DNA of 57,936 bases. It comes from Candidatus Poribacteria bacterium (GTDB lineage: Bacteria; Poribacteria; WGA-4E; WGA-3G). The DNA is taken from positions 1 to 57,936 of the forward strand of contig JAPOQK010000090.1 in assembly GCA_026710795.1 (NCBI GenBank). Direction: 5' to 3'. Position 1 is the first letter of the stretch. The number at the start of each line of letters is the position of its first letter. The notes beneath the pieces are model-generated. The model saw nothing but the letters and a program-made list of their open reading frames with translations, was not told the origin of the DNA and made no database searches. Both the position numbers and the translations under genes were made by a program. This document shows, piece after piece, positions 8,029 to 15,786 of the stretch.

Positions 8029-10116
8029 TTATTTTTTTGACTTAATCTTTATATCTTCTTTTTCTATTATAGCAAGTTGGATTGCAGGTAAAAATTGATT
8101 TTCGACATCTATTTTCATCCATCTTTTAGAAAAGAAATCCAATGCAATATGTATATTTGGTTCATTGGATTTTTCATTTGACATCCAATTTACATAAGTC
8201 AGTTGCTCACCGTTTGTCCATTGATCGAATGATCCATCTTGGTTAGAAGTCAATCCTATCCAATAGAACAAATATTCTGGAAATCGTGTTTCTAACCATT
8301 TCTGTTCCGCTTCATCGTTTATAGCAACGAGATATGCCTTTTCAGATTTCGCTTTTGCCTTAGCATCCTCCCAACTATCCACAACTATTCTTTTATAAGC
8401 ATGTCCATTATTTGGATTTACTGTCCATACTCTCTGTTGTGCTTTGACACGTTTATTGATTTTATTTTTGACTCTCTGTAGATCCCTAACACGAAATACA
8501 AGATCATCCTTCCACTTTCCTTCTCTTAGTTGGAACCATCCTGATGTATCAGTTGATCCATGATAATTTACTTTTACTTTATAATCTCGATCAATTTCAT
8601 TAGAAAGATAATGTACGAAGTACCCTTGGGAATCAGTGCTTGCAGAAGTGCTCATTATACTGCCGGCAAATTCAGGCAAAAAATAGAGAAATGTATCATG
8701 TTCTCCTGCATGTATGGTCAGATCAACACCTGCATATGCAAGGGGTTTGCCATTTCTTAAAAGAATTCTACCACGAATTCTTCTTGGTGGTGGTTTGACA
8801 GTAACAATTGTGTTATCAAGAGCCATACCGGGTTCAATAGCAAATGTCATTCCATTGGACTTGAGTGGAATAGTATTATTAAAAAAGGTTAAATCACCTA
8901 TTGTAAGTGACGATATTACATAATCAGAAACTGCATCAGGTAGCAACACAAATTGTAAAGCAACTGGATTGTTTATTATGAAAGAGAATCTTCCTTTGTT
9001 ATCAGTAATAAAATTTTTCCAAGAAGACACCGGAGTGAGTTCAACCATACTCCCGTTTTCATTTATTTTCATTGGCTTTATTGTAAGGTCTAAATCCTGT
9101 ACTGCTTTTCCATCAGTATCTACTACAATTCCCGATAGTGACGCTGAACCTTTTTGTAGTTTATTACTGCTATTTATATTATTAGTTTCATCTAAATTTT
9201 CTGTGTCTGCCAATGGTGAGTTTAATTCCTGTGAGACATTGTTATCTTGATTGAGTAGGTTTGCTTTTGCAACAAGATTTCTTTTTGATGATTTTTCGTC
9301 GGAATCGATTACCTGTTTTGCTTCAGTTATCTCTATAGTTTTATCGGATGTGGAATCTAAACTATACGGTTTTTGAAAATTGTATATTTGATATGTTCCG
9401 GTACCAAGAATTATTAAGATTATAACTGCAGATGTAGCTGAAATTAACCAAGGAATCATAGGTTTATTGGGAGCAGAGGTCATAGGTGTGACTTTTGAAA
9501 TTGCTTCCATAATATTTTCTGTGAAATTTGTTGGTAATTTGAAACTGCTTAGATTTTCTTTTATCATTGCTTCCTCCTGTCTTAGCCTGTTACGTGCACG
9601 GTGGAGTCGACTTTTGACTGTATTCGTTGCGACACCGAGAAATTCACCAATCTCTTCACAACTCAAACCTGCGAGGTAGTGTAGAGTAACAACAGTTCTC
9701 TCGCTTTCTCGCAATTTATTGAGAAGTTCTTTAACAACTGATCTTCTGTTTTCATTTGCTGCTTCTTCTCGTTCATGTGTCTGATGTTCTGAATAATAAA
9801 TCTCTGCAAGCTCCATTGGGTCGGTTTCATCTAAAGACTGTGTTTGTAATCTGTTTTTTCTATGCCACATTTTGCAATTATTGTTAGTAATAACATATAA
9901 CCATCCAGCAAACCTTGTTGGATGTTTTAATGTTGCGAGTTTTTGGTATGCATTGATGAATGTATCTTGGGTTATCTCCTGTGCTATGTGAAAATCACCT
10001 ATCTTTTGCCAAGCTAATGTATGTATCTGATCTTGATATTTTTCAACTAAGGATGCGAAGGCTTGCTGATCGCCTTCAAGTGTTCGTTTAATTAGATGAG
10101 AGTCATTATTATTCAT
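8029..10116 (-). CDS. Membrane-tethered ECF sigma factor with exported lectin-like sensor domain
   Basis: A 695-residue fusion. Residues ~1-180 are an ECF sigma factor: region 2 (AQEITQDTFINAYQKL, FAGWLYVITNNNCK) and region 4 with its helix-turn-helix (CEEIGEFLGVATNTVKSRL). A short linker (SSFKLPTNFTENIMEAI) leads to one membrane span (LISATSAVIILIILG). The exported part has two carboxypeptidase-regulatory-like segments and a C-type-lectin-like domain (AYKRIVVDSWEDAKAKA, YWIGLTS, LTYVNW). The expected topology is sigma domain inside, lectin outside. I chose the ATG at 10116 because GAGGA lies about 8 nt upstream; in-frame ATGs at 10122 and 10131 fit less well. It is first in an operon with the secreted lectin-like protein. 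The separate anti-sigma seen in classical ECF systems is missing; the tether may replace it (inference). Confidence 0.85.
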   Translation of the reverse strand: MNNNDSHLIKRTLEGDQQAFASLVEKYQDQIHTLAWQKIGDFHIAQEITQDTFINAYQKLATLKHPTRFAGWLYVITNNNCKMWHRKNRLQTQSLDETDPMELAEIYYSEHQTHEREEAANENRRSVVKELLNKLRESERTVVTLHYLAGLSCEEIGEFLGVATNTVKSRLHRARNRLRQEEAMIKENLSSFKLPTNFTENIMEAISKVTPMTSAPNKPMIPWLISATSAVIILIILGTGTYQIYNFQKPYSLDSTSDKTIEITEAKQVIDSDEKSSKRNLVAKANLLNQDNNVSQELNSPLADTENLDETNNINSSNKLQKGSASLSGIVVDTDGKAVQDLDLTIKPMKINENGSMVELTPVSSWKNFITDNKGRFSFIINNPVALQFVLLPDAVSDYVISSLTIGDLTFFNNTIPLKSNGMTFAIEPGMALDNTIVTVKPPPRRIRGRILLRNGKPLAYAGVDLTIHAGEHDTFLYFLPEFAGSIMSTSASTDSQGYFVHYLSNEIDRDYKVKVNYHGSTDTSGWFQLREGKWKDDLVFRVRDLQRVKNKINKRVKAQQRVWTVNPNNGHAYKRIVVDSWEDAKAKAKSEKAYLVAINDEAEQKWLETRFPEYLFYWIGLTSNQDGSFDQWTNGEQLTYVNWMSNEKSNEPNIHIALDFFSKRWMKIDVENQFLPAIQLAIIEKEDIKIKSKK

Positions 10117-10155
10117 GGACATCTTCCTCATAAACAGATAGCGTCTTTTAATATA

Positions 10156-10184
10156 AAGATGCGAAAATGTGATGCAGGGTTGCA
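10156..10184 (-). promoter_or_regulatory. ECF-type promoter candidate for the sigma-lectin operon
   Basis: On the minus strand TGCAAC (10184-10179), 17 nt, CATCTT (10161-10156), followed by TATATTAAAAG. It matches the element upstream of the four sigma-propeller genes in sequence and spacing, and ends 39 nt before the chosen ATG. Confidence 0.6.
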
Positions 10185-10366
10185 CTTTAGGAAAATAAAA
10201 TTGATTTTTGTATTAATTACACTGATTTATGATTGATGCTGAAAATTGAGTATTTGCAGTATTGAAGATTTTCTTGCGTGCACATTGACATACACTATAT
10301 TTTAGATACACCAGAACACTTGAGCTTTTTCAGTGTTTTCCAAGCAACTGTGAATCAGAATGTTTT

Positions 10367-10420
10367 CTTGTCAGAATCATAGAACCCACAGAGTTCACAG
10401 AAAACAGTGAAGGGTATTTT
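10367..10420. repeat. CACAGAG-type interspersed repeat, copy 2
   Basis: It aligns with 3206-3259: CTTGTCAGAATC, then CCCACAGAGTTCACAG and CAGTGAAGG. It lies in the spacer 10117-10668, which otherwise holds the promoter at 10156, a degenerate MITE-like copy and a terminator. Confidence 0.6.
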
Positions 10421-10473
10421 CGGTATTTCTGACTTGTTTCATAAGAAAAGCGTTGATGGTGAATAATATAGAA

Positions 10474-10590
10474 TTATACCATTTCTGATTAATTATGTCT
10501 CATTATTGATATGTGTAGTATGGAATATTACCAATACAACCTAAAAGTTTGTGCTACAAAGGATGTTGTATTTATCAGAAAAGGTATTGT
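10474..10590. repeat. MITE-like repeat, degenerate copy
   Basis: The left arm TTATACCATTTCTGATTAAT, then TATGTCTCAT (10474-10503), matches the left arm of the 15464-15586 copy. The central palindrome is decayed (ACAACCTAAAAGTTTGTG followed by CTAC, about 10536-10557), and the right arm (about 10568-10590) is only partly similar. Confidence 0.5.
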
Positions 10591-10614
10591 TTTTGAAATT
10601 CACTATAAAAACCG

Positions 10615-10641
10615 AAAGGCACGCAAGAATTGCGTGCCTTT
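10615..10641 (-). terminator. Intrinsic terminator of the 10669-11046 gene
   Basis: A perfect 12-bp stem AAAGGCACGCAA (10615-10626), loop GAA, TTGCGTGCCTTT (10630-10641). On the minus strand it is followed by CGGTTTTTATAG, a usable U-tract, and it begins 28 nt after the stop codon at 10669. Confidence 0.85.
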
Positions 10642-10668
10642 GGATATTTTGTCAATACATTTTTATTA

Positions 10669-11046
10669 CTATATATTCAGATTAAAGATCTTCAATACTG
10701 TTGTTTGTTTACTCCAAGGTAGATGTGCTGTGGCTGTGTCATTTTCAATGTTATCACTTTTTGTTGCAGATACATCTGAAATTTCAGTATCAGTATGATG
10801 AATTACGGAGTTATTTTTGTCGTATGTGTCGGTATCCTCATTATCATCAATTTCTATCAACGGCGTTTCCAATTTATCAGTTTCTGATGTTTCGTCCGAT
10901 TGTTGTGTTTCTTCTGTATGATCATTAAAGTAATTATCAATGGAAGACATCTGGGTTTGATACCACATATAGCACCCCAATGTGAAAATCAGAATGAAAC
11001 TTGTGCCACCGAGAATCCAGTTTTCTATGGTAAATTCTTTTTTCAT
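10669..11046 (-). CDS. Small single-span membrane protein with an acidic tail, unknown function
   Basis: A 125-residue protein I do not recognise. Residues ~10-30 (WILGGTSFILIFTLGCYMWY) form one membrane span preceded by a charged N-terminus (MKKEFTIEN). The remaining ~90 residues are hydrophilic, rich in Asp, Glu, Thr and Ser, and probably disordered. GGGAG lies 6 nt before the ATG, and a strong terminator follows the stop, so it is very likely a real monocistronic gene. It sits between two sigma-fusion genes on the same strand. Two copies of the TGCAAC hexamer found at their promoters lie about 200-245 nt upstream. A role alongside the sigma-fusion system is possible but rests only on position. 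Confidence 0.7.
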   Translation of the reverse strand: MKKEFTIENWILGGTSFILIFTLGCYMWYQTQMSSIDNYFNDHTEETQQSDETSETDKLETPLIEIDDNEDTDTYDKNNSVIHHTDTEISDVSATKSDNIENDTATAHLPWSKQTTVLKIFNLNI

Positions 11047-11409
11047 TGTTTTCTCCCATTTTCCTATGTTAGTTCTTTAACCTCTGGTGTAAAATCAATT
11101 ATTACATTTATCTCGGTTAATCTTTAGACTAATCAAACATCAACTTGTTCAAACAATTTTATATTTAATTTGTTGAAAGTATCTGTTATTTGTTTAACTT
11201 ATTTCACCTTCTGTAATTAAAGAGACATTTCTAAGGAAAAAGGTTGCACTTTTTTATCTTAATATACAAATATAAAGGAAAAAAGTTGCATTCTGACAAA
11301 TAATTTGTCATTTAGAATAATATATGTGCCCAGATTTGCGTTTTATGATAGATCTACAAATAAAGGAGGCTTATATTTTTACTCGCCTATAATTTTTCAT
11401 TCAATGATG
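11047..11409. other. Spacer with two TGCAAC-bearing direct repeats
   Basis: Plus-strand AAGGAAAAAGGTTGCA (11233-11248) and AAAGGAAAAAAGTTGCA (11274-11290) are direct repeats 42 nt apart. Read on the minus strand they give TGCAAC, the hexamer found at the sigma-fusion promoters. One is followed at 17 nt by GTATAT; the other lacks a good CGTC box at the right distance. Near 11373-11395 a weak AGGC/GCCT hairpin follows the next gene's stop. No gene is seen. Confidence 0.4.
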
Positions 11410-14400
11410 CTATTCATCAAGCGAGAAACGGAGTACACCACGTCCAAGAGTTCCAACATATAGCGTGTTGTCATCAACAGCCAGTGATGAAATGGGTGAT
11501 GGAATTTCTGGCGTTACCTGTTCCCATGTGTTTGATTTCTGTTTCAATTGATATACATGTAGTCCAACGACACCGTATAAATTTACACCTTCAACAGTGA
11601 ATTGTTTAGTTATTATTGGATTTCCATCAACGTCTGTTGTAGTATTCCAATTTACACCATCCGTGGAATATGCGACCCCTTTGTCAGTTGCAACATAAAT
11701 TGTAGAATCTGCAAAGTTAATTGCGTGTATTTTCTCATACGATAAAGGAAGGTCATTGGTTACATCCATCCATGTGATTCCTTCATCAGAGGAACGTAAC
11801 AATTCACCATTATGTTTACCAACGTATACGACTTTTCCTGATACGGCAAGTTTGAAGCCAATAGATTTTTGAATTTCCATTAATGCCGATAGGTCGCTGG
11901 GGAAATCCATAGGATTGTAAAAGTTAAATGGTAAATCAGGTTTTGTTTCATCAATTATACCTGTGTCGTGCCATTCAAACTCATCTGGTTTCCATGTGTA
12001 TAGTTTCTTTCTATATTCCAAATAATATGTATCGTTACTAACAGCGAAACTCCCAAAAAGTGGCATGAATGAAGATGCGGCATGTTTCTGAAATGCATTA
12101 GTGAGTTCTTGACTGATTTTATCAACATCATCATTTTCCAGATCAATGATTCTATCTGGATCAATGATCTCTTTGTTTATTTTTGTCAACTCATCAAAAT
12201 TGGGGTTGCGATTTAAATCAACATCTTCAATTTTGGGCATGTTCAGGATATCGGTGACTTTATTGTCGTCAATTGATAAACGTAAAATAGTGATGTTATT
12301 CTTTGTGTTTTTTAGGTAAAGAGTGTTATTAAATTTTGACATCATTGAGATGCTTTTCTTACTAAAAGTTAAAGGTTTCCATGATTCACCATCATCTGTA
12401 GAGGTAACAAATCCATCACTTGTTCTTCCATAGAGTTTACCTTTAACAGCGATTAGATCAGTAACGGTAGCACTTGTAAGTCCTGCATTAAACTCATGCC
12501 ATGTTGCACCACCATCAGTTGTTCTATAAACGCCGGATTGGCTGCCTTTATAGTATATTTTTTTGTCCTGCACAAGGAAAGGATAAGCCGTTTTAATTTC
12601 TGGCATCTTCCGTCTGTCTATGGTTGTCCATGTATCACCATTATCATTTGAATAGAAGGTGGATCTAAGGTCTGAAAGCATGACATTTTTATTTTTAGCA
12701 GTGACCTTAATTCCAAGATATGGATGTTTCCCATAACCTTGCAATGGAAAATGAATGGAAAACCCACTTTTTAGATTTTCGCCTCTCGGATCAATGGATT
12801 CCCAAGATTCTCCTAAATCTGAGGAACGGTAGAGTGACCACCATGAATCACTTGTCATTACGGCTTTTATGTTACTATAGTTTTTTCCTGCGGCTGCATA
12901 AAGTTTGCTGTCTGCTATAGCAATGGAGGGTATGGAGATTCTTTTATTTTGCATATCCTCAGTACCAATGGATATTTTTTTCCAATTTTCCTCGTGATAT
13001 TTATATAGACCGTTATCTGTACCAACAAAAACCGTGTCTTCAATTGCAGCGACTGATCGTATTTTCTTACCATCAATATTTGCATCATCAAGGATTTGCC
13101 AAGTTTTTCCATCATCCTCAGACACGTATATACCTTCAGTATGTGCTTCATTGGGTTTGATAGCATCCTTTGTTATACCAAGGTATAATGTTGAATCTGT
13201 TACAGCTATATCAACTGGATATCCATCTGGGATGGGTCCGAGAGACTGCCATGTATCACCTCTATCTGAAGACTTAATTACTTCAGCATCGGTAACAATA
13301 TAGAGAGAATCTCCTCGCTCAAACATCGGTTTTCCACCAAGTACCATATCACTCATATTTATTGTAGATGTATTTGCTGAGTAGACCAGATTCCATGAAT
13401 TCTGATTGTCAGAAAGTTTGTATAATGTAGAGGATGTACCAGCATAGATATCACCATTTGTTGTGGAGAATAGGGTGTTTATTACACCTCCAACTGGTCC
13501 ATTTGTTTGAACCCATTCTCTATCTGTATTGGATGAATCAAGTTCTTCTGCATTTGCTGCTGCGAATAGCGGATCGTTTGGATTATGTCCAGTCCCGTTC
13601 TTATTACCAGAGACATTCTTACGTCCGATCTGATTTAGGATTGCGGGTTTTGCTGGCGTATCAATAACAATGTTGGTATCTGTAATTTCAATTGTTTGTT
13701 CGGAAAGCGAATTTAAGCTATATGGTTGTTGAAATTGGAATAGATTTTGTGAACCAATTCCTAACAGAAATATCACTAAGATTGCTGATGCTGCGGAAAC
13801 TGCCAAGGGAATTAATGGTTTACTTGTTGATGGTACTGCAGGATTTTTCTGTGAGATTTCTTTCATGATGTTTTCTGTGAGTTGCGATGGTAGTTGGAAA
13901 CTACTAAGGTTTTCTTTTATCATTGTTTCATCCTTCCTTAATTTATTTCGTGCTCGGTGTAGACGACTCCGAACCGTGTTCGCAGATACGCCCAAAAATT
14001 TTCCTATTTCTTCACAAGTCATTTCTGCAATGTAATATAGATTTACGACTGTACGGTCACTCTCTTGAAGTGTGCTAAGTAACTTCTGTACTACTGCTCT
14101 ACGTTTCCTTTTTGCTGCATCTTCTCGTTGTTGTGTCATATATTCTGAGTAGTACACCTCCTCTAATTCAACAGGATCTGTGTCTTCCAACGACTGTAAA
14201 GTCAGCTTTCTTTTTCTGTGCCAATTCTTGCACTTTCGGACAGCAATCACATATAGCCAACCTGCAAAACTGTTGTGGTGTGTGAGTGTTGCAAGTTTAT
14301 TATATGCGGTGAGAAAAGCATCTTGTGTGATTTCCTGAGCGATGTGGAAATCACCAATTTTCTGCCATGCCAATGCATGAATCTGTTTTTGGTATTTTTC

Positions 14401-14472
14401 CACAAGCTCAGCAAATGCTTGCTGATCACCGTCTATGGATCGTTGTATAAGGTCTGTATCACTGTTTTTCAT
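11410..14472 (-). CDS. Membrane-tethered ECF sigma factor with seven-Asp-box beta-propeller (paralogue 1)
   Basis: A 1020-residue fusion. Residues ~10-180 hold ECF regions 2 (AQEITQDAFLTAYNKL, FAGWLYVIAVRKCK) and 4 (CEEIGKFLGVSANTVRSRL). A linker (SSFQLPSQLTENIMKEI) precedes one membrane span (LAVSAASAILVIFLLGIG). The exported ~690 residues contain seven Asp-box motifs (SSDRGDTWQSL, SEDDGKTWQIL, SSDLGESWESI, SNDNGDTWTTI, TTDGGATWHEF, STDDGESWKPL, SSDEGITWMDV), as in BNR/sialidase, sortilin and Ycf48-like propellers, and end with a conserved LYVGT...GVLR tail. The ATG at 14472 has GAGGTG about 4 nt upstream; the in-frame ATG at 14484 precedes that site. The likely role is sensing an outside ligand or cell-surface state and releasing or presenting the sigma domain. 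Sialidase activity is not implied. Confidence 0.87.
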   Translation of the reverse strand: MKNSDTDLIQRSIDGDQQAFAELVEKYQKQIHALAWQKIGDFHIAQEITQDAFLTAYNKLATLTHHNSFAGWLYVIAVRKCKNWHRKRKLTLQSLEDTDPVELEEVYYSEYMTQQREDAAKRKRRAVVQKLLSTLQESDRTVVNLYYIAEMTCEEIGKFLGVSANTVRSRLHRARNKLRKDETMIKENLSSFQLPSQLTENIMKEISQKNPAVPSTSKPLIPLAVSAASAILVIFLLGIGSQNLFQFQQPYSLNSLSEQTIEITDTNIVIDTPAKPAILNQIGRKNVSGNKNGTGHNPNDPLFAAANAEELDSSNTDREWVQTNGPVGGVINTLFSTTNGDIYAGTSSTLYKLSDNQNSWNLVYSANTSTINMSDMVLGGKPMFERGDSLYIVTDAEVIKSSDRGDTWQSLGPIPDGYPVDIAVTDSTLYLGITKDAIKPNEAHTEGIYVSEDDGKTWQILDDANIDGKKIRSVAAIEDTVFVGTDNGLYKYHEENWKKISIGTEDMQNKRISIPSIAIADSKLYAAAGKNYSNIKAVMTSDSWWSLYRSSDLGESWESIDPRGENLKSGFSIHFPLQGYGKHPYLGIKVTAKNKNVMLSDLRSTFYSNDNGDTWTTIDRRKMPEIKTAYPFLVQDKKIYYKGSQSGVYRTTDGGATWHEFNAGLTSATVTDLIAVKGKLYGRTSDGFVTSTDDGESWKPLTFSKKSISMMSKFNNTLYLKNTKNNITILRLSIDDNKVTDILNMPKIEDVDLNRNPNFDELTKINKEIIDPDRIIDLENDDVDKISQELTNAFQKHAASSFMPLFGSFAVSNDTYYLEYRKKLYTWKPDEFEWHDTGIIDETKPDLPFNFYNPMDFPSDLSALMEIQKSIGFKLAVSGKVVYVGKHNGELLRSSDEGITWMDVTNDLPLSYEKIHAINFADSTIYVATDKGVAYSTDGVNWNTTTDVDGNPIITKQFTVEGVNLYGVVGLHVYQLKQKSNTWEQVTPEIPSPISSLAVDDNTLYVGTLGRGVLRFSLDE

Positions 14473-14507
14473 TGCACACCTCATGTCTATATTGATCTTT
14501 TAATGTA

Positions 14508-14536
14508 TAGACACATTTTTGTGAGGTAAAATTGCA
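14508..14536 (-). promoter_or_regulatory. ECF-type promoter candidate for sigma-propeller paralogue 1, with inverted repeat
   Basis: On the minus strand TGCAAT (14536-14531), 17 nt, TGTCTA (14513-14508), then TACATTAAAAG, ending 35 nt before the ATG. TGTCTATA (14484-14491) and TATAGACA (14506-14513) are perfect inverted arms that overlap the -10 element, which could be an operator. A T-run and AAATA lie just upstream of the -35. Confidence 0.65.
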
Positions 14537-14696
14537 TATTTATGAAAAAATTAGAATTTGGTTGTAGAAAATGACATTTTCTCAGAGAAGAATGTAAAGG
14601 ATGAGATAATTAAATAGAAGGATGAAAATTTAAGTGAGAAAAGTAACTAATATATAATAACGTTGTGTATGAAGTTGATATGAATAGAATCTTGAT

Positions 14697-15430
14697 TCAA
14701 TGTGTAAGAGCATAAACAATGGTGTTTATACCCATTTTGAATGCCATATTCGAAAACTCACGAGGGTAGAAATGTTCTGCTGCATTTTGCCATGCATCTC
14801 CTAAATCTGTATTGAAGTTAATCATCATCATTATCCTACCGTGGTCGTCAAAGACACCCATACATCGCACTTGATGACCATTACTTTCATGCGTTCTTCC
14901 GCTTCTGTACGCTGCGGGTGCGGGTATTTGCATCAATGATTTGATCTCAAAGAAACATTTAAAATGGGGTGTGAAATGGGAATGTCTCTTGGTTTTCGGT
15001 TAGGAAAGATCTTTTTGAATTGCTTATAGAATCTTTTCCATTGTGCTGTTCCGTGAAAATCGTCTAACATAATAAATCCACCACGCAGCATATATTCTCG
15101 AAGATTCGCTGCATCTTCTTTTAATAGGTTTAGACGACCTAACTCTGACATATAAGAAAATGGGTAGTCAAATAGTTCCGGTGAACCCACCTCAATGACT
15201 TTTTCAATGGGACTGGCTTTTATGTCGGTATGTTGACGGAGTTGGAAGAGTAAGTTTCGTTCAGCTGTTGGGTAATCTTGATGCCAAAGACTCTTATAAC
15301 GATTACTTCCACTATATTTCAAACGGACAAAGGTAAAATCATATTCTATGTCTTCACCGATGGAATGTGGTGGGAAGAATAGTGCAAATAGACTAACAAG
15401 TAGAATGACTGTTTTATGGTTCATCTTCAT
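14697..15430 (-). pseudogene. DUF4159 family protein gene with a -1 frameshift
   Basis: Two adjoining frames make one DUF4159-like protein. The first (15430-14933, 165 codons) has a signal peptide (VILLVSLFALFFPPHSIG), then DFTFVRLKYSG and REYMLRGGFIMLDDFHG, and reaches SHPI before leaving frame and stopping. The second continues the family pattern with KCFFEIKSLMQIPAPAAYR, MGVFDDHGRIMMMINFNTD and GINTIVYALTH (stop at 14697). The shift falls in the T-run of ATTTTAAATG near 14958-14961; one more T would restore SHPIFKCFFEIKSL. AGG lies about 6 nt before the ATG at 15430. The domain's function is not established. The break may be a true mutation, programmed slippage or a sequencing error in a homopolymer. 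Confidence 0.8.
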
Positions 15431-15463
15431 AATAACCTACATCTATAAGGGTTCGAATTTCAG

Positions 15464-15586
15464 TATAATACTATTTCTATTAATAATTGTCTCATTTATG
15501 GTTGTTAGGATAATAATACTGTAGGACACAAACTAACAGTTTGTGCTACAAAAAGAGACATTATATGTTAGAAATAGTATAACATA
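15464..15586. mobile_element. 123-bp MITE-like element, best copy
   Basis: Imperfect terminal inverted repeats of ~30 bp: TATAATACTATTTCTATTAA then TAATTGTCTC (15464-15493), and GAGACATTATATGTTAGAAA then TAGTATAACATA (15555-15586). In the middle is the perfect palindrome CACAAACT-AAC-AGTTTGTG (15527-15545) followed by CTAC. It has no coding capacity. Related copies lie at 1-113 and 10474-10590. The rest of the spacer 15431-15786 shows no gene. Confidence 0.65.
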
Positions 15587-15786
15587 TAATTGGAGCAAGG
15601 TGTATACCAATTCTCATTTAGTCATGTTCACTTAGTTTTCAGTTTTTCGCAGGTCGGCGTGAGTGGAGTGAAGTCCGACATGTTGATTTACTTAATCAGG
15701 ATTTACCTTTGTATATGGGTTGGCTCTCCCCGTCCGTTTTCACTGCCTATCCATTGTACGGAGGAGGTGACCTCTTCCCTATGATC

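Noticed and set aside
15590..15784. A 64-codon plus-strand frame downstream of the WD40 gene
   Set aside because: No start site signal or domain, and it lies antisense to the 3' region of a minus-strand gene.
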